From: a virus
Direction: 5' to 3' (one strand)
DNA: 40,793 bases
Virus record (IMG/VR): IMGVR_UViG_3300032561_000050
Span: 1 to 40,793 of that record
Both the position numbers and the translations under genes were made by a program. Below the pieces are notes generated by a model that saw nothing but the letters and a program-made list of their open reading frames with translations, searched no databases and was not told the origin of the DNA. Below, piece by piece: positions 8,245 through 16,262 of the stretch (position 1 is its first letter; the number at the start of each line of letters is the position of its first letter).

Positions 8245-9138
8245 TCAGCTTGCCGTCGAGGGCGGCGGCACGAACGGGTGCCCCCGGAAGTTGGCGAGAT
8301 TGGAGAATTTCGGGCAGCCGCCGGCATCCATGGTGCCGTCGCAACCGGGATGGAGGAGGAAAGCATCCCCGGCGCCGGGCGCCTGGGAGAACGGCGTCAT
8401 CAGGGTCAGCACCCCAGCCGCCTGGCTGCGGATGGTCCGCGACTGGCCCAACAGCACGCCCGAGGTGAACTTGATGTCGCCGACATCGAACCACCCATCC
8501 GGCTGGGCCAGACTGGCGTTGATCGCCGAGGCGCTCGACCCGGCCAGCGCCGACCCGGTGATCGCCCAGCTCGCCAGGTTGATGGCGCAGGCCGCATCGC
8601 CCAGCACGTTGAGGCATCCCGGCTGATAGACTTCGGGCGGCCACGGCTGTTGCAGGATCTCGGCGATCGAATTGACGGTGAAGGTGATCACCGTTCCGCC
8701 GGCCGGGCTGATGTCGCCGATGCGGCCGAAGAACTTGCGGACGCTCCCCGTGGACGGCAGCGGCCAGAACACCGCAGTCGAGGACATCGGGAAATAGGCG
8801 CGGCGGTATTCCATCCAGGCGCCGTCGAACAGGCCGATCTCCACCGCCTGAGTGAAGGGAATGCCCTCGACCAGACTTGAGCCCGGCAACACGCTGATCG
8901 TCAGGGTCTGGGTTCCAGTGCCGAGCGCCCAGGTGCACTGGGCGTTGTCGCCGACCAGGCCGAAATAGGGGCCCGTCCAGCCACCGCCGGGATAGACGAT
9001 TCCGTTGTCGAGCACGGAGCAATCGCCGCCGGAGTAGCGCAGCACCGTCCCGTCCGCCAGGGTGATGATATAGAGGTCGATGGCGGTGAAAACTCGCCCG
9101 GCAAGCAACGCGGCAAGGGCGGTTGAAACGGCCTTCAT
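8245..9138 (-). CDS. Tail-tip baseplate protein, DUF2163 (TIGR02218-like)
   Basis: 297 aa from the ATG at 9138, one base after the upstream TAG. The N-terminus (KAVSTALAALLAGRVFTAIDLYIITLADGT) and the cysteine-bearing C-terminal part (PGCLNVLGDAACAIN... and HPGCDGTMDAGGCPKFSN...NFRGHPF) are typical of the DUF2163 distal tail protein of GTA-like siphophages. The C-terminal HPGCD...C..FSN..NF pattern is shared with phage and GTA proteins that form the baseplate hub. It sits between DUF2460 and the peptidase, as expected. Confidence 0.85.
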   Translation of the reverse strand: MKAVSTALAALLAGRVFTAIDLYIITLADGTVLRYSGGDCSVLDNGIVYPGGGWTGPYFGLVGDNAQCTWALGTGTQTLTISVLPGSSLVEGIPFTQAVEIGLFDGAWMEYRRAYFPMSSTAVFWPLPSTGSVRKFFGRIGDISPAGGTVITFTVNSIAEILQQPWPPEVYQPGCLNVLGDAACAINLASWAITGSALAGSSASAINASLAQPDGWFDVGDIKFTSGVLLGQSRTIRSQAAGVLTLMTPFSQAPGAGDAFLLHPGCDGTMDAGGCPKFSNLANFRGHPFVPPPSTAS

Positions 9139-9140
9139 GG

Positions 9141-9740
9141 CTATTTCACCGACCGGATGGCGAGCTTGTCGGCCGAGTAGAGCGCCGTCATGAACTTCTT
9201 CAGATCGAGCTTGTCGTCCTCGAATCGGCAGGGGAAGTAGTAGCTGAAGCTGGCGACGATCGCGGCGCCGACGGCGGGGGCCGAAGCCAGCGTTACCAGG
9301 CCAGGCGTGGTCGAGCCATAGGCCGCCACCGAGAAGGATGCCGCGACGCCATTGACGGTGACCGCCGAAACCACATTGGGCGCCCACATCGGCTCGACAA
9401 AGCCACCGAAGGCCCGCACCAGCTGGAAGGCGGCGGTGACGCCGTCGCCGATGCCGATCTGCTGATTGGCGACGCTGTTGTCGTCGGGATCCTGAAGCAG
9501 CCAGGTGCCCTGCTGTCCAGCGGCGGCATTGAAGAAGCCCACCATCTGCTGCCATTCCTGGTACGCAGTGCCGCTGCGCAGGAACTCATAGGCCAGCACC
9601 CAGTGATGGATCGGATAGGTCCAATTGCCGATCCGGGTTTCCTTACCCGACCGCGCCGTCTGAACGGTGGTCGACCATTCCTCGGTGCGGCCGACCGGAA
9701 AGGTCAGCCCCGGCAGCGCGGGAAGAATCGGCGTTGTCAT
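9141..9740 (-). CDS. Distal tail protein, DUF2460 (TIGR02217-like)
   Basis: 199 aa. The ATG at 9740 overlaps the stop of the tape-measure gene (ATGA). Family marks are the N-terminal LPGLTFPVGRTEEWSTTVQ, the FRSG/W-rich middle (AYQEWQQMVGFFNAAAGQQGTWLLQDPDDN) and the C-terminal FEDDKLDLKKF. DUF2460 proteins form the distal tail ring that joins tube and baseplate in GTA-like particles. First of four consecutive tip genes. Confidence 0.88.
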   Translation of the reverse strand: MTTPILPALPGLTFPVGRTEEWSTTVQTARSGKETRIGNWTYPIHHWVLAYEFLRSGTAYQEWQQMVGFFNAAAGQQGTWLLQDPDDNSVANQQIGIGDGVTAAFQLVRAFGGFVEPMWAPNVVSAVTVNGVAASFSVAAYGSTTPGLVTLASAPAVGAAIVASFSYYFPCRFEDDKLDLKKFMTALYSADKLAIRSVK

Positions 9741-12583
9741 CGGCCAATCCCCCCGATCTTGGCGCCCAATCCGATCTGGCGATTGAGCGCGGTCACCAGC
9801 GCCGAGCCGCTGCGCTGGAATAGGTTGGCGACCCCGGCCGGATCGACCGCCTGGATGTTGTTGACGATGGTGACGCCCCCGCTCGGCGCCGCTGTCGATG
9901 CCGTCTGCGCCGGCGCGGTGCCGACCGAGCCGGAATTGCTGTTGGCGGCCGGTGCCATCCCTCCGGGCAGTCCCAGCGCCGGCATCGCGTGGATGAAATT
10001 GCGCAAGGGGTTGGCGAAGCTGGCCGGCAGGATGCTTTCATCCTTATGGGCTTCGATCAGCATGCCGTCATAGGGCACCCGCTCCATGCCACCGGCGGCG
10101 GAGGCCATCGGTAGATAGAGCATGGCGTCGGCGTAGGTTTCGCCCCCGACCTCTGGCGCCATGGCCCAGCCGACGAAGGGGATGCAGGCGACCGATGACA
10201 TGGCCGCCGCTCCGGCGATGGCGGCATAGGCCGGGATGGTTCCGGCCGCCTGGATCTTGGCGGCCATGATCGACGCGGCGGCGGCGGTGCCGTCGGCGGT
10301 GTCGCGGGCGGCGGACCCGGCGACGGTGGCGCCGGTCTTGCCAGTCTCCAGGCCCAGCCAGTCGGCCAGCATCTGGCCGATGCGACCGAAAAAGCCGACG
10401 CTGCCCGAGGCGTCGGCGGCATCGCGGGCGGCGGCGCCAGAGCGGGTGGCGGCAGTGCGTGCCGCCTCGCTGGCGGCGGTGGTGGTGGTCTTGGTGTGTT
10501 CGGACAGCAGCCACGCCAACATGCCGCCCTGGGCGGCGCTCTTGTCTGCCTGCAGCCCGACCGCGTTGGTGATCAGCTTATGGCCCAGCCACTTGGTGTC
10601 GGCGGCGATCTCCTCGGCCACCACGCTCTGGGCCATGCGGGCGAGCGCCTGTTGCCGGGTTTGCGTGCCCATCACCAGGCCCTGGATCGAGGTGTCCACC
10701 GCCCGCTCGATCGGCGACAGCATCCGCTCCCACGCGGCGGCCGAATCCTGGGCGGCCTTCTGCTCGGCTTTGACTTCGTCGGCCGACAGCTTGGCCATGT
10801 CGGCCTTGTGCTGCTCGGCCAGGATGCGGCGCTTTTGATAGGTGCGCTCCCAAGCGGAATCGCCCTGGTCGAGGGTCGCAAGTTCCTTGGACAGGATGGA
10901 ATCCTCGGAGCGGAACACCGATTCCTGCAACGTCCGGATCTGCTGGATGCGTTCCTCGGCCGACATCCGCCCGGCCGCCACCTCTTCGTCCAGCGCGTCC
11001 TTCTTGGCCGCCAACGTGATGCGCGCGATCTGAAGATCGCCGTCGGCGACGACGCGGGCGCGCTCCTGGCGCTCCTTGTCCGCCTGCTCTTCCTCGCGCT
11101 CTTCCTCCTTTTTGAGGGCGATGCGGTCGCGGGCAATCTGCTTTTCGATCTCGACGGCGTCGCGGCTACCCTGGCGCACCAGCTGCTTCTTCGCCTCCCA
11201 GAAGGAAATATCCCCCTTCAGCTCTTCGGCTCGACCGGCATCGGACGCGGCATGCATGTCCTCCAACTGCGCCCGCCACACCTGCATCTGCGAGGCGTCA
11301 CCCTTGGGCTTTCCCAGATCGGCCAGTTGCGCTTCGGCCGTAGCGATGCGCCCGGCAAGAAGCTGCGCGTCGGCGCCGCTCGACTTCGCCTGTTCCGCCT
11401 TCATCTCGGCGATGCGCCGGTTGAGGTCGGCCCGCTTTTCCTCCAGATCGGCCAGGCCCTTGGTCGATTCCATCAGCTTGCGATGCTGCTCGTACTCCTG
11501 GACCTTTCCCTGATCCGGTGCTTGATCGGCATAATCGGTCAGCTTCGGCGCCTTGGCGTTGGGATCGTAATCCATCGTCCCATAGGCGGCCGACGCCGCA
11601 CGGTGGTATTTCTCCAAGGCCTGGATGTAGGGGCCGAAGCGGGCGGTCACCGCCGTAACGAAGACTTCCTGGGCCTTCAGCTCGTCATTTTCCTTCTTGG
11701 CGTCGTCAATGGCCCTCAATTGATCGACCGACAAGAGGTTATGGGCCAGGCCGAAGGACCGCATCGCCTCGGTTCCCCCGGAGACCGTCTTGGCCAACTG
11801 CCCGACCACCTCGACCATTTCCTTGGCGTCGGTCTTGCCGAGCGATTCCGCCCACGCGGTCCCCAGGTCGAGGATGCTCTGCCGGGTCTGTTTGGTCGCC
11901 CTGGGGATCTTCTCGACCTCGGCCACGGCCGCCCGCGCCGCTTCCGACGAAATCCAGAAGGTTTCCTTCAAATCCGCGACCATGCCCTTGAGTTCGGCGG
12001 TCGAGGCCTCACCCCCGCGCCCCAGCGCCGCCATGTTCATGCGGATCGCCGTAATCTCGCTATTGGCGGCCGCAAGATGGCTGATCAGCTCGTAAGCGCC
12101 AAGCCCCAGGGCGGCGAAGGCGCCGACGGTGCCCTTGGTGGCCGGCGATACGCCGCCCATGCGCTCGGCCAGCACCATCAGCGAGCCGGGAATGCGGGAG
12201 AAATTGCCCGAGATCGCTTCGTGCCCCAGTACGATCAGCTCGCGGCGCGCCCCGGCGGTGGCCAGGGAAAGCCGCCCGGCGCCGGCCGCGCCTTCATTGC
12301 CCACATGCTTGAAGGCGGCGGTGATACGGCCGACGGCCTCTTCACCTTCGCTCAGGGTGATCCAACCGGCCTTGAGCTGGCGGTTGACCTCGCCGATGGC
12401 GGCGGCCTGGTCACTGAATTGCTTGCGCAGGCCGTCGGCGGTGCCGGCAAAGCGCTGGAAGCTGTCGTCGCCGCTGGCGACCGCGCTCTTCAGGTCGGCG
12501 AAGCTGCGGGTGCCGGTGCCCAGCGCCGCCTGCAATTCGCTGGCGTCCGCGCCAAGCCGGATATAGACGCCTTCATCGGCCAT
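9737..12583 (-). CDS. Tail tape measure protein
   Basis: 948 aa, the longest helical protein in the tail cluster. It starts MADEGVYIRLGADASELQAALG, a common opening of tape-measure proteins. A charged coiled-coil stretch (about 370-620, rich in Glu, Lys, Arg and Ala) precedes an alanine-rich, partly hydrophobic segment (about 690-840). Its length sets tail length; 948 residues suggest a tail of medium siphovirus size (inference from about 0.15 nm per residue). It follows the frameshifted chaperone pair and precedes the distal tail protein, the canonical siphovirus order. Confidence 0.9.
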   Translation of the reverse strand: MADEGVYIRLGADASELQAALGTGTRSFADLKSAVASGDDSFQRFAGTADGLRKQFSDQAAAIGEVNRQLKAGWITLSEGEEAVGRITAAFKHVGNEGAAGAGRLSLATAGARRELIVLGHEAISGNFSRIPGSLMVLAERMGGVSPATKGTVGAFAALGLGAYELISHLAAANSEITAIRMNMAALGRGGEASTAELKGMVADLKETFWISSEAARAAVAEVEKIPRATKQTRQSILDLGTAWAESLGKTDAKEMVEVVGQLAKTVSGGTEAMRSFGLAHNLLSVDQLRAIDDAKKENDELKAQEVFVTAVTARFGPYIQALEKYHRAASAAYGTMDYDPNAKAPKLTDYADQAPDQGKVQEYEQHRKLMESTKGLADLEEKRADLNRRIAEMKAEQAKSSGADAQLLAGRIATAEAQLADLGKPKGDASQMQVWRAQLEDMHAASDAGRAEELKGDISFWEAKKQLVRQGSRDAVEIEKQIARDRIALKKEEEREEEQADKERQERARVVADGDLQIARITLAAKKDALDEEVAAGRMSAEERIQQIRTLQESVFRSEDSILSKELATLDQGDSAWERTYQKRRILAEQHKADMAKLSADEVKAEQKAAQDSAAAWERMLSPIERAVDTSIQGLVMGTQTRQQALARMAQSVVAEEIAADTKWLGHKLITNAVGLQADKSAAQGGMLAWLLSEHTKTTTTAASEAARTAATRSGAAARDAADASGSVGFFGRIGQMLADWLGLETGKTGATVAGSAARDTADGTAAAASIMAAKIQAAGTIPAYAAIAGAAAMSSVACIPFVGWAMAPEVGGETYADAMLYLPMASAAGGMERVPYDGMLIEAHKDESILPASFANPLRNFIHAMPALGLPGGMAPAANSNSGSVGTAPAQTASTAAPSGGVTIVNNIQAVDPAGVANLFQRSGSALVTALNRQIGLGAKIGGIGR

Positions 12584-12592
12584 TACGCGCTC

Positions 12593-12841
12593 CTAACCCG
12601 GCATCGTCTCGCCGGTCATCTCGCGATAAAACGCCGCGAAATCCTGATCTGGCGGCTGGGGCCGGGGCGCTGTCGCCCCGCTCGCCTCGCCGGCCCCGCC
12701 CCGCCACATGCGCCTCAGCGCCAGATAGCGCCGAAGGGTCAACTGTCCGGCCTCCGCCCAACTCCACCCGGTTCTCAGGCAGATTTCGGCGTAGAGGTCA
12801 TCCCAGTCGATGGGCTCTGTGCCCCCTCCGGCGCCGGGGAT
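12593..12841 (-). CDS. Tail assembly chaperone T-type extension, made by -1 frameshift
   Basis: An 82-codon frame (starting I-P-G-A-G, ending MTGETMPG, TAG at 12593-12595) with no usable ATG/GTG/TTG that I can find. It is in the -1 frame of the upstream chaperone gene, and its natural entry is the slippery heptamer GGGAAAA at 12841-12847. The body (EPIDWDDLYAEICLRTGW, then LTLRRYLALRRMW) resembles the small protein encoded between chaperone and tape measure in GTA-like tails. The fused product would be about 180 aa, like lambda gpGT, and binds the tape measure during assembly. Only 9 bases separate its stop from the tape-measure start. Confidence 0.75.
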   Translation of the reverse strand: MPGAGGGTEPIDWDDLYAEICLRTGWSWAEAGQLTLRRYLALRRMWRGGAGEASGATAPRPQPPDQDFAAFYREMTGETMPG

Positions 12842-13134
12842 TTTCCCGGCTGGTAAAGCCCCGAGACCACGCCGATGGTTTGCACCGCCACCATCACCTC
12901 GCGGACGGTGACCTTCATCTCGGCCAGCTCGTCCGCGCCGATCTGGTCGGACAGGGCTGCCGCCAGCACCTGGCGCGCCGCCTGCCAGCCGCCCTCGCGC
13001 AGCGGCTTCTCGCTTTCTTCCAGGGCCGGCATCAGCTGCTGGATCTGATCAAGCGTGAAGCCTTTGACCGGGAATTCCCGGCCGCCGAGCTGGATGACCG
13101 CCGTCTCGTCGGCGATGCCCCCCTTGGTCTTCAT
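12775..13134 (-). CDS. Tail assembly chaperone (lambda gpG-like, zero-frame product)
   Basis: 119 aa from the ATG at 13134, which shares its A with the TGA of the tail tube gene (TGATG); a GTG one codon earlier is also in frame. Features are VIQLGGREFPVKGFTLDQIQQLMPAL, then LREGGWQAARQVLAAAL, the style of phage tail chaperones. After the slippery site (Gly97-Lys98) the zero frame has a low-complexity tail rich in Pro, Ser and Thr. This short form should be the major product, with a minority shifted into the extension frame. Confidence 0.82.
   Translation of the reverse strand: MKTKGGIADETAVIQLGGREFPVKGFTLDQIQQLMPALEESEKPLREGGWQAARQVLAAALSDQIGADELAEMKVTVREVMVAVQTIGVVSGLYQPGKSPAPEGAQSPSTGMTSTPKSA
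12841..12847 (-). promoter_or_regulatory. Programmed -1 frameshift site G GGA AAA
   Basis: Read on the minus strand this is GGGAAAA, a perfect X-XXY-YYZ heptamer placed in the zero frame as G GGA AAA. The lambda G/T site is the one-base variant GGGAAAG. Re-pairing one base back gives GGG AAA ATC and enters exactly the 82-codon frame that otherwise has no start. A GC-rich palindrome (CCGGCGCCGG) follows within a few bases and might pause ribosomes. Confidence 0.75.
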
Positions 13135-13886
13135 CACGACACCTCGTTGAAGGACCAGTCGAACACCACGCCGGCGGCGTCGGCGAAGGCCGAGAAGTCA
13201 AGCTCGGGGATGGTGAAGTCCTCGATCTTGGTGGCGATCTGCAGCTTGGACGAAACGCAGGCGTGCAGATTGAGCACGGCGTTCTTCTTGCCCAACGGGG
13301 TGGTGGCCTGGGTGAATAGCTGGGCCGAGAACACCGGATTGGTGCCGACCAGCGGATTCGACAGGGTCAGCTTCTGGCCGGTGGCGGCCACCGTGTAGGT
13401 GTAGCTGGTCAGCACCGCCGCGTTGGCATCGGCCGCCGCGAAGGTATAGACGCCGTCCGCGACCGAATATTGGCCCTGGGCCGGGGCGGAGGTGACCTTG
13501 GCGAAGGGGATGCCGGTGGCGGCGTAGTAAACGCCTTCGTCCTGCAGGAAGGTTGCCGAATTGGCCACGGTCACCGTGTAACCCGCGCCAGCCGGAACCG
13601 CGCCGGCCTCCGAGATCGAGATCGCCGTCTGGCCGGCCGAGGTGGTGCCGCCGAAGAACAGGCTGTTGAACAGGTTCGCCGACAGCGCACCCATCTTGGC
13701 CTTGCACTGGATCTTGGCCTGGCCGCGCTGCACCAGCACCGGATACTGGTATTGACCGAACAGCTCCTTGGTGGTCGCGGAGAATTCCACCGACACATCC
13801 TGGAGCACGCCGAAAAGCTGGGGCGTCTGGTTGGCGAGATCGGAGCGGGTGCCGAACAGGAAGCCGGAGCCGAACGAGTGATTCAT
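13134..13886 (-). CDS. Major tail tube protein
   Basis: 250 aa, beta-rich. The start (NHSFGSGFLFGTR) and the middle (FSATTKELFGQYQYPVLVQRGQAKIQCKAKMG) resemble siphoviral tail tube proteins. About residues 90-185 hold an inserted domain rich in Thr, Ala and Val that could be a surface Ig-like decoration. It lies directly upstream of the chaperone pair, where the tube gene belongs. The product would polymerise around the tape measure. Confidence 0.75.
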   Translation of the reverse strand: MNHSFGSGFLFGTRSDLANQTPQLFGVLQDVSVEFSATTKELFGQYQYPVLVQRGQAKIQCKAKMGALSANLFNSLFFGGTTSAGQTAISISEAGAVPAGAGYTVTVANSATFLQDEGVYYAATGIPFAKVTSAPAQGQYSVADGVYTFAAADANAAVLTSYTYTVAATGQKLTLSNPLVGTNPVFSAQLFTQATTPLGKKNAVLNLHACVSSKLQIATKIEDFTIPELDFSAFADAAGVVFDWSFNEVS

Positions 13887-13892
13887 GGTGGA

Positions 13893-14099
13893 CTACTCCT
13901 GGACGATCGAAAGGGCCGCCTCAATGGCGACGACGGAATTGTGAATGGCGTTGAAGGCGCCGGTGTCGCGGCTAACGGGATTGTCCCGGCAATGGCGGTC
14001 GAACCAGGCGCGCAAATCGGCCTTGGCGGTATCGGCGTCGAAGGCGGCCGGTGCGGACGAGGCGGTCTGGGTGGCGGCGGGTTCAGTGGCGTCGGCCAT
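13893..14099 (-). CDS. Small protein between tail terminator and tube genes, unknown
   Basis: 68 aa. The N-terminal 20 residues are low complexity (Ala, Thr, Ser), followed by a helical segment (TAKADLRAWFDRHCRDNPVS...AFNAIHNSVVAIEAAL). No family recognised. It lies 9 bases downstream of the putative terminator gene and 6 bases upstream of the tail tube start, so it is probably co-translated with tail genes. Confidence 0.6.
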   Translation of the reverse strand: MADATEPAATQTASSAPAAFDADTAKADLRAWFDRHCRDNPVSRDTGAFNAIHNSVVAIEAALSIVQE

Positions 14100-14108
14100 G
14101 GGGGCTCC

Positions 14109-14540
14109 TTAGGGGATCAGCATGTTGACGGTGAGGATGGCGGCGGCCCGTTCGCCAAGCGGCCCCTCAAACACCTCGATTCGCCCTTCGATCCAGGCGT
14201 GATCGACGATGCCGCCCAGCGTCTGGACGTTGGTCACCGGGTTGGGCGCCAGGGCGGCCTCGACCGCGTCGAGCAAGCCGTTGAGCTGGATGCCGGCGGC
14301 GGTGTGGCTGTCGGGGTTGAGGGCGTAGAGGAAGATGTCGGCGCCGAGGGTCCGCTTCGGCGGCAGGCCCTTTCGCTGCTCGATCGTCTGGTTGGCGACA
14401 GTCATGTAGAGCGCCGGCAGCTCGGCCGGTCCCGACTTTTCCAGAGGCTTGAGCCGACGCGCGCACACTTTGACCGTGCCGGCGGTCTTCAAGGCCGACA
14501 GCAGAGTGAACAGGGCGGTGTAGGCGGCTTCGCGGCTCAT
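14109..14540 (-). CDS. Putative tail terminator / tail completion protein
   Basis: 143 aa. The ATG at 14540 overlaps the stop of the upstream gp10-like gene. It has an N-terminal helix (AAYTALFTLLSALKTAG), then the arrangement TVCARRLKPLEK...ALYMTVANQTIEQ...FLYALNP seen in phage proteins placed between gp10-like and tube genes. The assignment rests on position and general fold pattern rather than on a catalytic motif. Confidence 0.55.
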   Translation of the reverse strand: MSREAAYTALFTLLSALKTAGTVKVCARRLKPLEKSGPAELPALYMTVANQTIEQRKGLPPKRTLGADIFLYALNPDSHTAAGIQLNGLLDAVEAALAPNPVTNVQTLGGIVDHAWIEGRIEVFEGPLGERAAAILTVNMLIP

Positions 14541-15028
14541 GCGTTCACCGCCTGTTGAACGGCCCCTTCAAGGGCGGCGATGATGGCCGGTGCCTCTTCC
14601 GCCAAGGTCGAGCGCAGAAAGGAGTGGGCCGGGTAATCGACCTTGCGGCTATGGGCGCGGACCAGCACTTCGCGGGGGCTGGCCAGCGACCGGCCGAACG
14701 CCGCGGTGATGTGGCGAAGATGCTCGCGCACCTGTTCGGTGCCGGAAAAGCCGTATTCGTGATAGGCGGCATATTCGACATCGGTTCCGACCCGCGCCAT
14801 GACGGCGCCATCGGTGGTGTCGGTTTCGATGTGGATGCTGTCGCGCAGGCGCCCGGTGCGCTTGTTCAAGACGCCCCCCTGCAGCTTGTCGTTCTTGATG
14901 ATGGCCTGGATGCGCGTCGCCTGGCCGTAGACGGCGGCGCCGAGGGCGCGCCGGACCTTGTCAGGCATCTCCTGCAGGCGGACCATCACTTCGGTCAGGC
15001 CGTTGGCCTCGATCGTGAGCGCGGTCAT
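14537..15028 (-). CDS. HK97 gp10-like tail-component protein
   Basis: 163 aa from the ATG at 15028, which overlaps the stop of the connector gene. Family marks are LQEMPDKVRRALGAAV, NKRTGRLRDSIHIE, VGTDVEYAAYHEYGFSGTEQV and the C-terminal PAHSFLRSTL. The TGRLRDSI...YAAYHEYG pattern is characteristic of HK97-gp10-type proteins at the head-tail junction. The reading frame is open further upstream but only antisense-like sequence is there. Confidence 0.85.
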   Translation of the reverse strand: MTALTIEANGLTEVMVRLQEMPDKVRRALGAAVYGQATRIQAIIKNDKLQGGVLNKRTGRLRDSIHIETDTTDGAVMARVGTDVEYAAYHEYGFSGTEQVREHLRHITAAFGRSLASPREVLVRAHSRKVDYPAHSFLRSTLAEEAPAIIAALEGAVQQAVNA

Positions 15029-15591
15029 ACCGGAACCACCTTCTTGAACTGATTGAGGATGGTGGCGACCGAGGGAGGCACGTCCTTGACCTGGAAAGCG
15101 GTGACCTGGCCCTGCAGCGTCTCCGAAGACAGGCCGATGCGGTCGCGTTCCTTGTAGCGAAGAGCGATCAGCTCGATCGCCGCCTGCTCGATGGTCTGCA
15201 GCTCGGGCGCCCCGCTGGCGAAGCCGGCGGTGTAATTGATCTCGACATTGGCAAGGCCGCGACAGAAGCGATAGCCGTCGAGGATCAGCATGGTGGGGGT
15301 GAAGCGGAAGCCGGTCAGCCCGATGCCGCCAGCCGGGATGGAATTGCCGTCGATCGACACCGACGCCACCGCGGTGATCGGGGTGTTGGCCAAGGGCATG
15401 ATGCGACCGCCGGTGCCGTCGCGGAACTCGTCGTAGCTCTGGCTGCTCAGATCGCGCGAGCACCAGGTGCGGACGAAACCACTGGCCGCCGTGATCAGCC
15501 GCGCCAGCAGCGCATCGTCGGTGGTCTGGCTGGGGTCGGTCAACCCCAGCCAGCCCTTGACGTTATCCAGCGTGGTCAGGTCGGGCAGCAT
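15025..15591 (-). CDS. Head-tail connector (gp6-like adaptor)
   Basis: 188 aa. It starts LPDLTTLDNVKGWLGLTDPSQTTDDALLARLITAASGFVRTW, the usual helical start of gp6-like connectors. A beta middle (RIMPLANTPITAVASVSIDG) and a helix (IEQAAIELIALRYKERDRIG) follow. Connectors of this type dock under the portal. The order with the gp10-like and terminator genes is canonical. Confidence 0.85.
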   Translation of the reverse strand: MLPDLTTLDNVKGWLGLTDPSQTTDDALLARLITAASGFVRTWCSRDLSSQSYDEFRDGTGGRIMPLANTPITAVASVSIDGNSIPAGGIGLTGFRFTPTMLILDGYRFCRGLANVEINYTAGFASGAPELQTIEQAAIELIALRYKERDRIGLSSETLQGQVTAFQVKDVPPSVATILNQFKKVVPV

Positions 15592-15594
15592 CGA

Positions 15595-15807
15595 TCAGTC
15601 CTCGCGCTTTTCGACGTAGCGGATCATCAGGCTGCGAAGGACGAAGTCTTCAGGGACGGCTCCCGCGCCGGTATGGACCTTGACCAGATTCACCCGACCC
15701 GCCTCGATCGCGTCGGCGAAGGCGCGCAACTCCCGAGCACAGGCGGCGGGATCGAGGCTGAAGGCAAAGCCGAAGCCGGTGGGGCGAGCGAAATCCTGGG
15801 CGTCCAT
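15595..15807 (-). CDS. Small protein of the head-tail junction cluster, unknown
   Basis: 70 aa, starting MDAQDFARPTGFGFAFSLDPAACARELRAFADAIEAG, ending in an acidic/basic tail. It looks like a small helix plus strand. It lies 3 bases upstream of the connector gene and 5 bases downstream of the next gene, so it belongs to the same transcript. No family recognised. Confidence 0.6.
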   Translation of the reverse strand: MDAQDFARPTGFGFAFSLDPAACARELRAFADAIEAGRVNLVKVHTGAGAVPEDFVLRSLMIRYVEKRED

Positions 15808-15812
15808 TCGCC

Positions 15813-16010
15813 TTACTCCTGGACGGTGGTATCCGGCGTCGGGGTCGCCGCGTCTGCGGTTAGCGCGTCGGCGCCGGCCACGGTGAAGCCCTGGGAGACC
15901 AGCTGGTTGACCAGATGCGGCTCGACATCGACTTGGCCGTTGACGACGGTGATGACGCTGCCGTCATCCGCCATCACCTGGGTGACGCCGTTCGGCGCAT
16001 TCATCTTCAC
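15813..16010 (-). CDS. Small head-region protein A (motif shared with two other small genes)
   Basis: 65 aa. The ATG at 16010 overlaps the upstream stop (ATGA). The core GQVDVEPHLVNQLVSQGF matches the layout of the next gene (GFVNVPKEAIAELVESHGF) and, more weakly, of the small gene between terminase and portal (GASLDVPDFDAVVLQANGW). The C-terminal third is Thr/Ala/Pro-rich. Possibly a head decoration or completion protein; this is inference from position beside the capsid gene. Confidence 0.6.
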   Translation of the reverse strand: MKMNAPNGVTQVMADDGSVITVVNGQVDVEPHLVNQLVSQGFTVAGADALTADAATPTPDTTVQE

Positions 16011-16201
16011 GATGCGTCTCCCGCGCCCTGCGACGCGCCCTCGGCGCTATCGTCCTCGACATCCGGGCCGAAGCCGTGCGATTCGACCAGCTCGGCGATC
16101 GCTTCCTTCGGAACGTTGACGAAGCCGGCCTTATCGACGGCGTATTCCTTGCCGGCGAACGACATCGAGGTGATCGTCTTGGGAGCCTTGAGTTTCGGCA
16201 T
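16007..16201 (-). CDS. Small head-region protein B
   Basis: 64 aa, ATG at 16201. Basic N-terminus (MPKLKAPKTITSM), then AGKEYAVDKAGFVNVPKEAIAELVESHGF, then an acidic tail. It shares its central G-x-V-x-V-P...L-V...GF motif with the gene directly downstream, so the two are likely paralogues from a tandem duplication. First small gene after the capsid gene, 61 bases below it. Confidence 0.62.
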   Translation of the reverse strand: MPKLKAPKTITSMSFAGKEYAVDKAGFVNVPKEAIAELVESHGFGPDVEDDSAEGASQGAGDAS

Positions 16202-16262
16202 GGGGTCTCTCTCCGTTGCGACATCCGGCGCGCCCCCTGGAGCGCGCCGGCGCCGAGCCTAA

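Noticed and set aside
12573-12767. 64-codon ATG frame between chaperone and tape measure
   Set aside because: Composition is Gly/Arg-rich shadow type and it overlaps the tape-measure start. The -1 frame entered at GGGAAAA has a protein-like sequence and ends just before the tape measure.
10496-12856. A 786-codon open frame on the plus strand across the tape-measure gene
   Set aside because: It is the complement of a GC-rich coding sequence; its product is a low-complexity Gly/Arg/Leu string, while the minus strand encodes a typical tape measure in the correct gene order.
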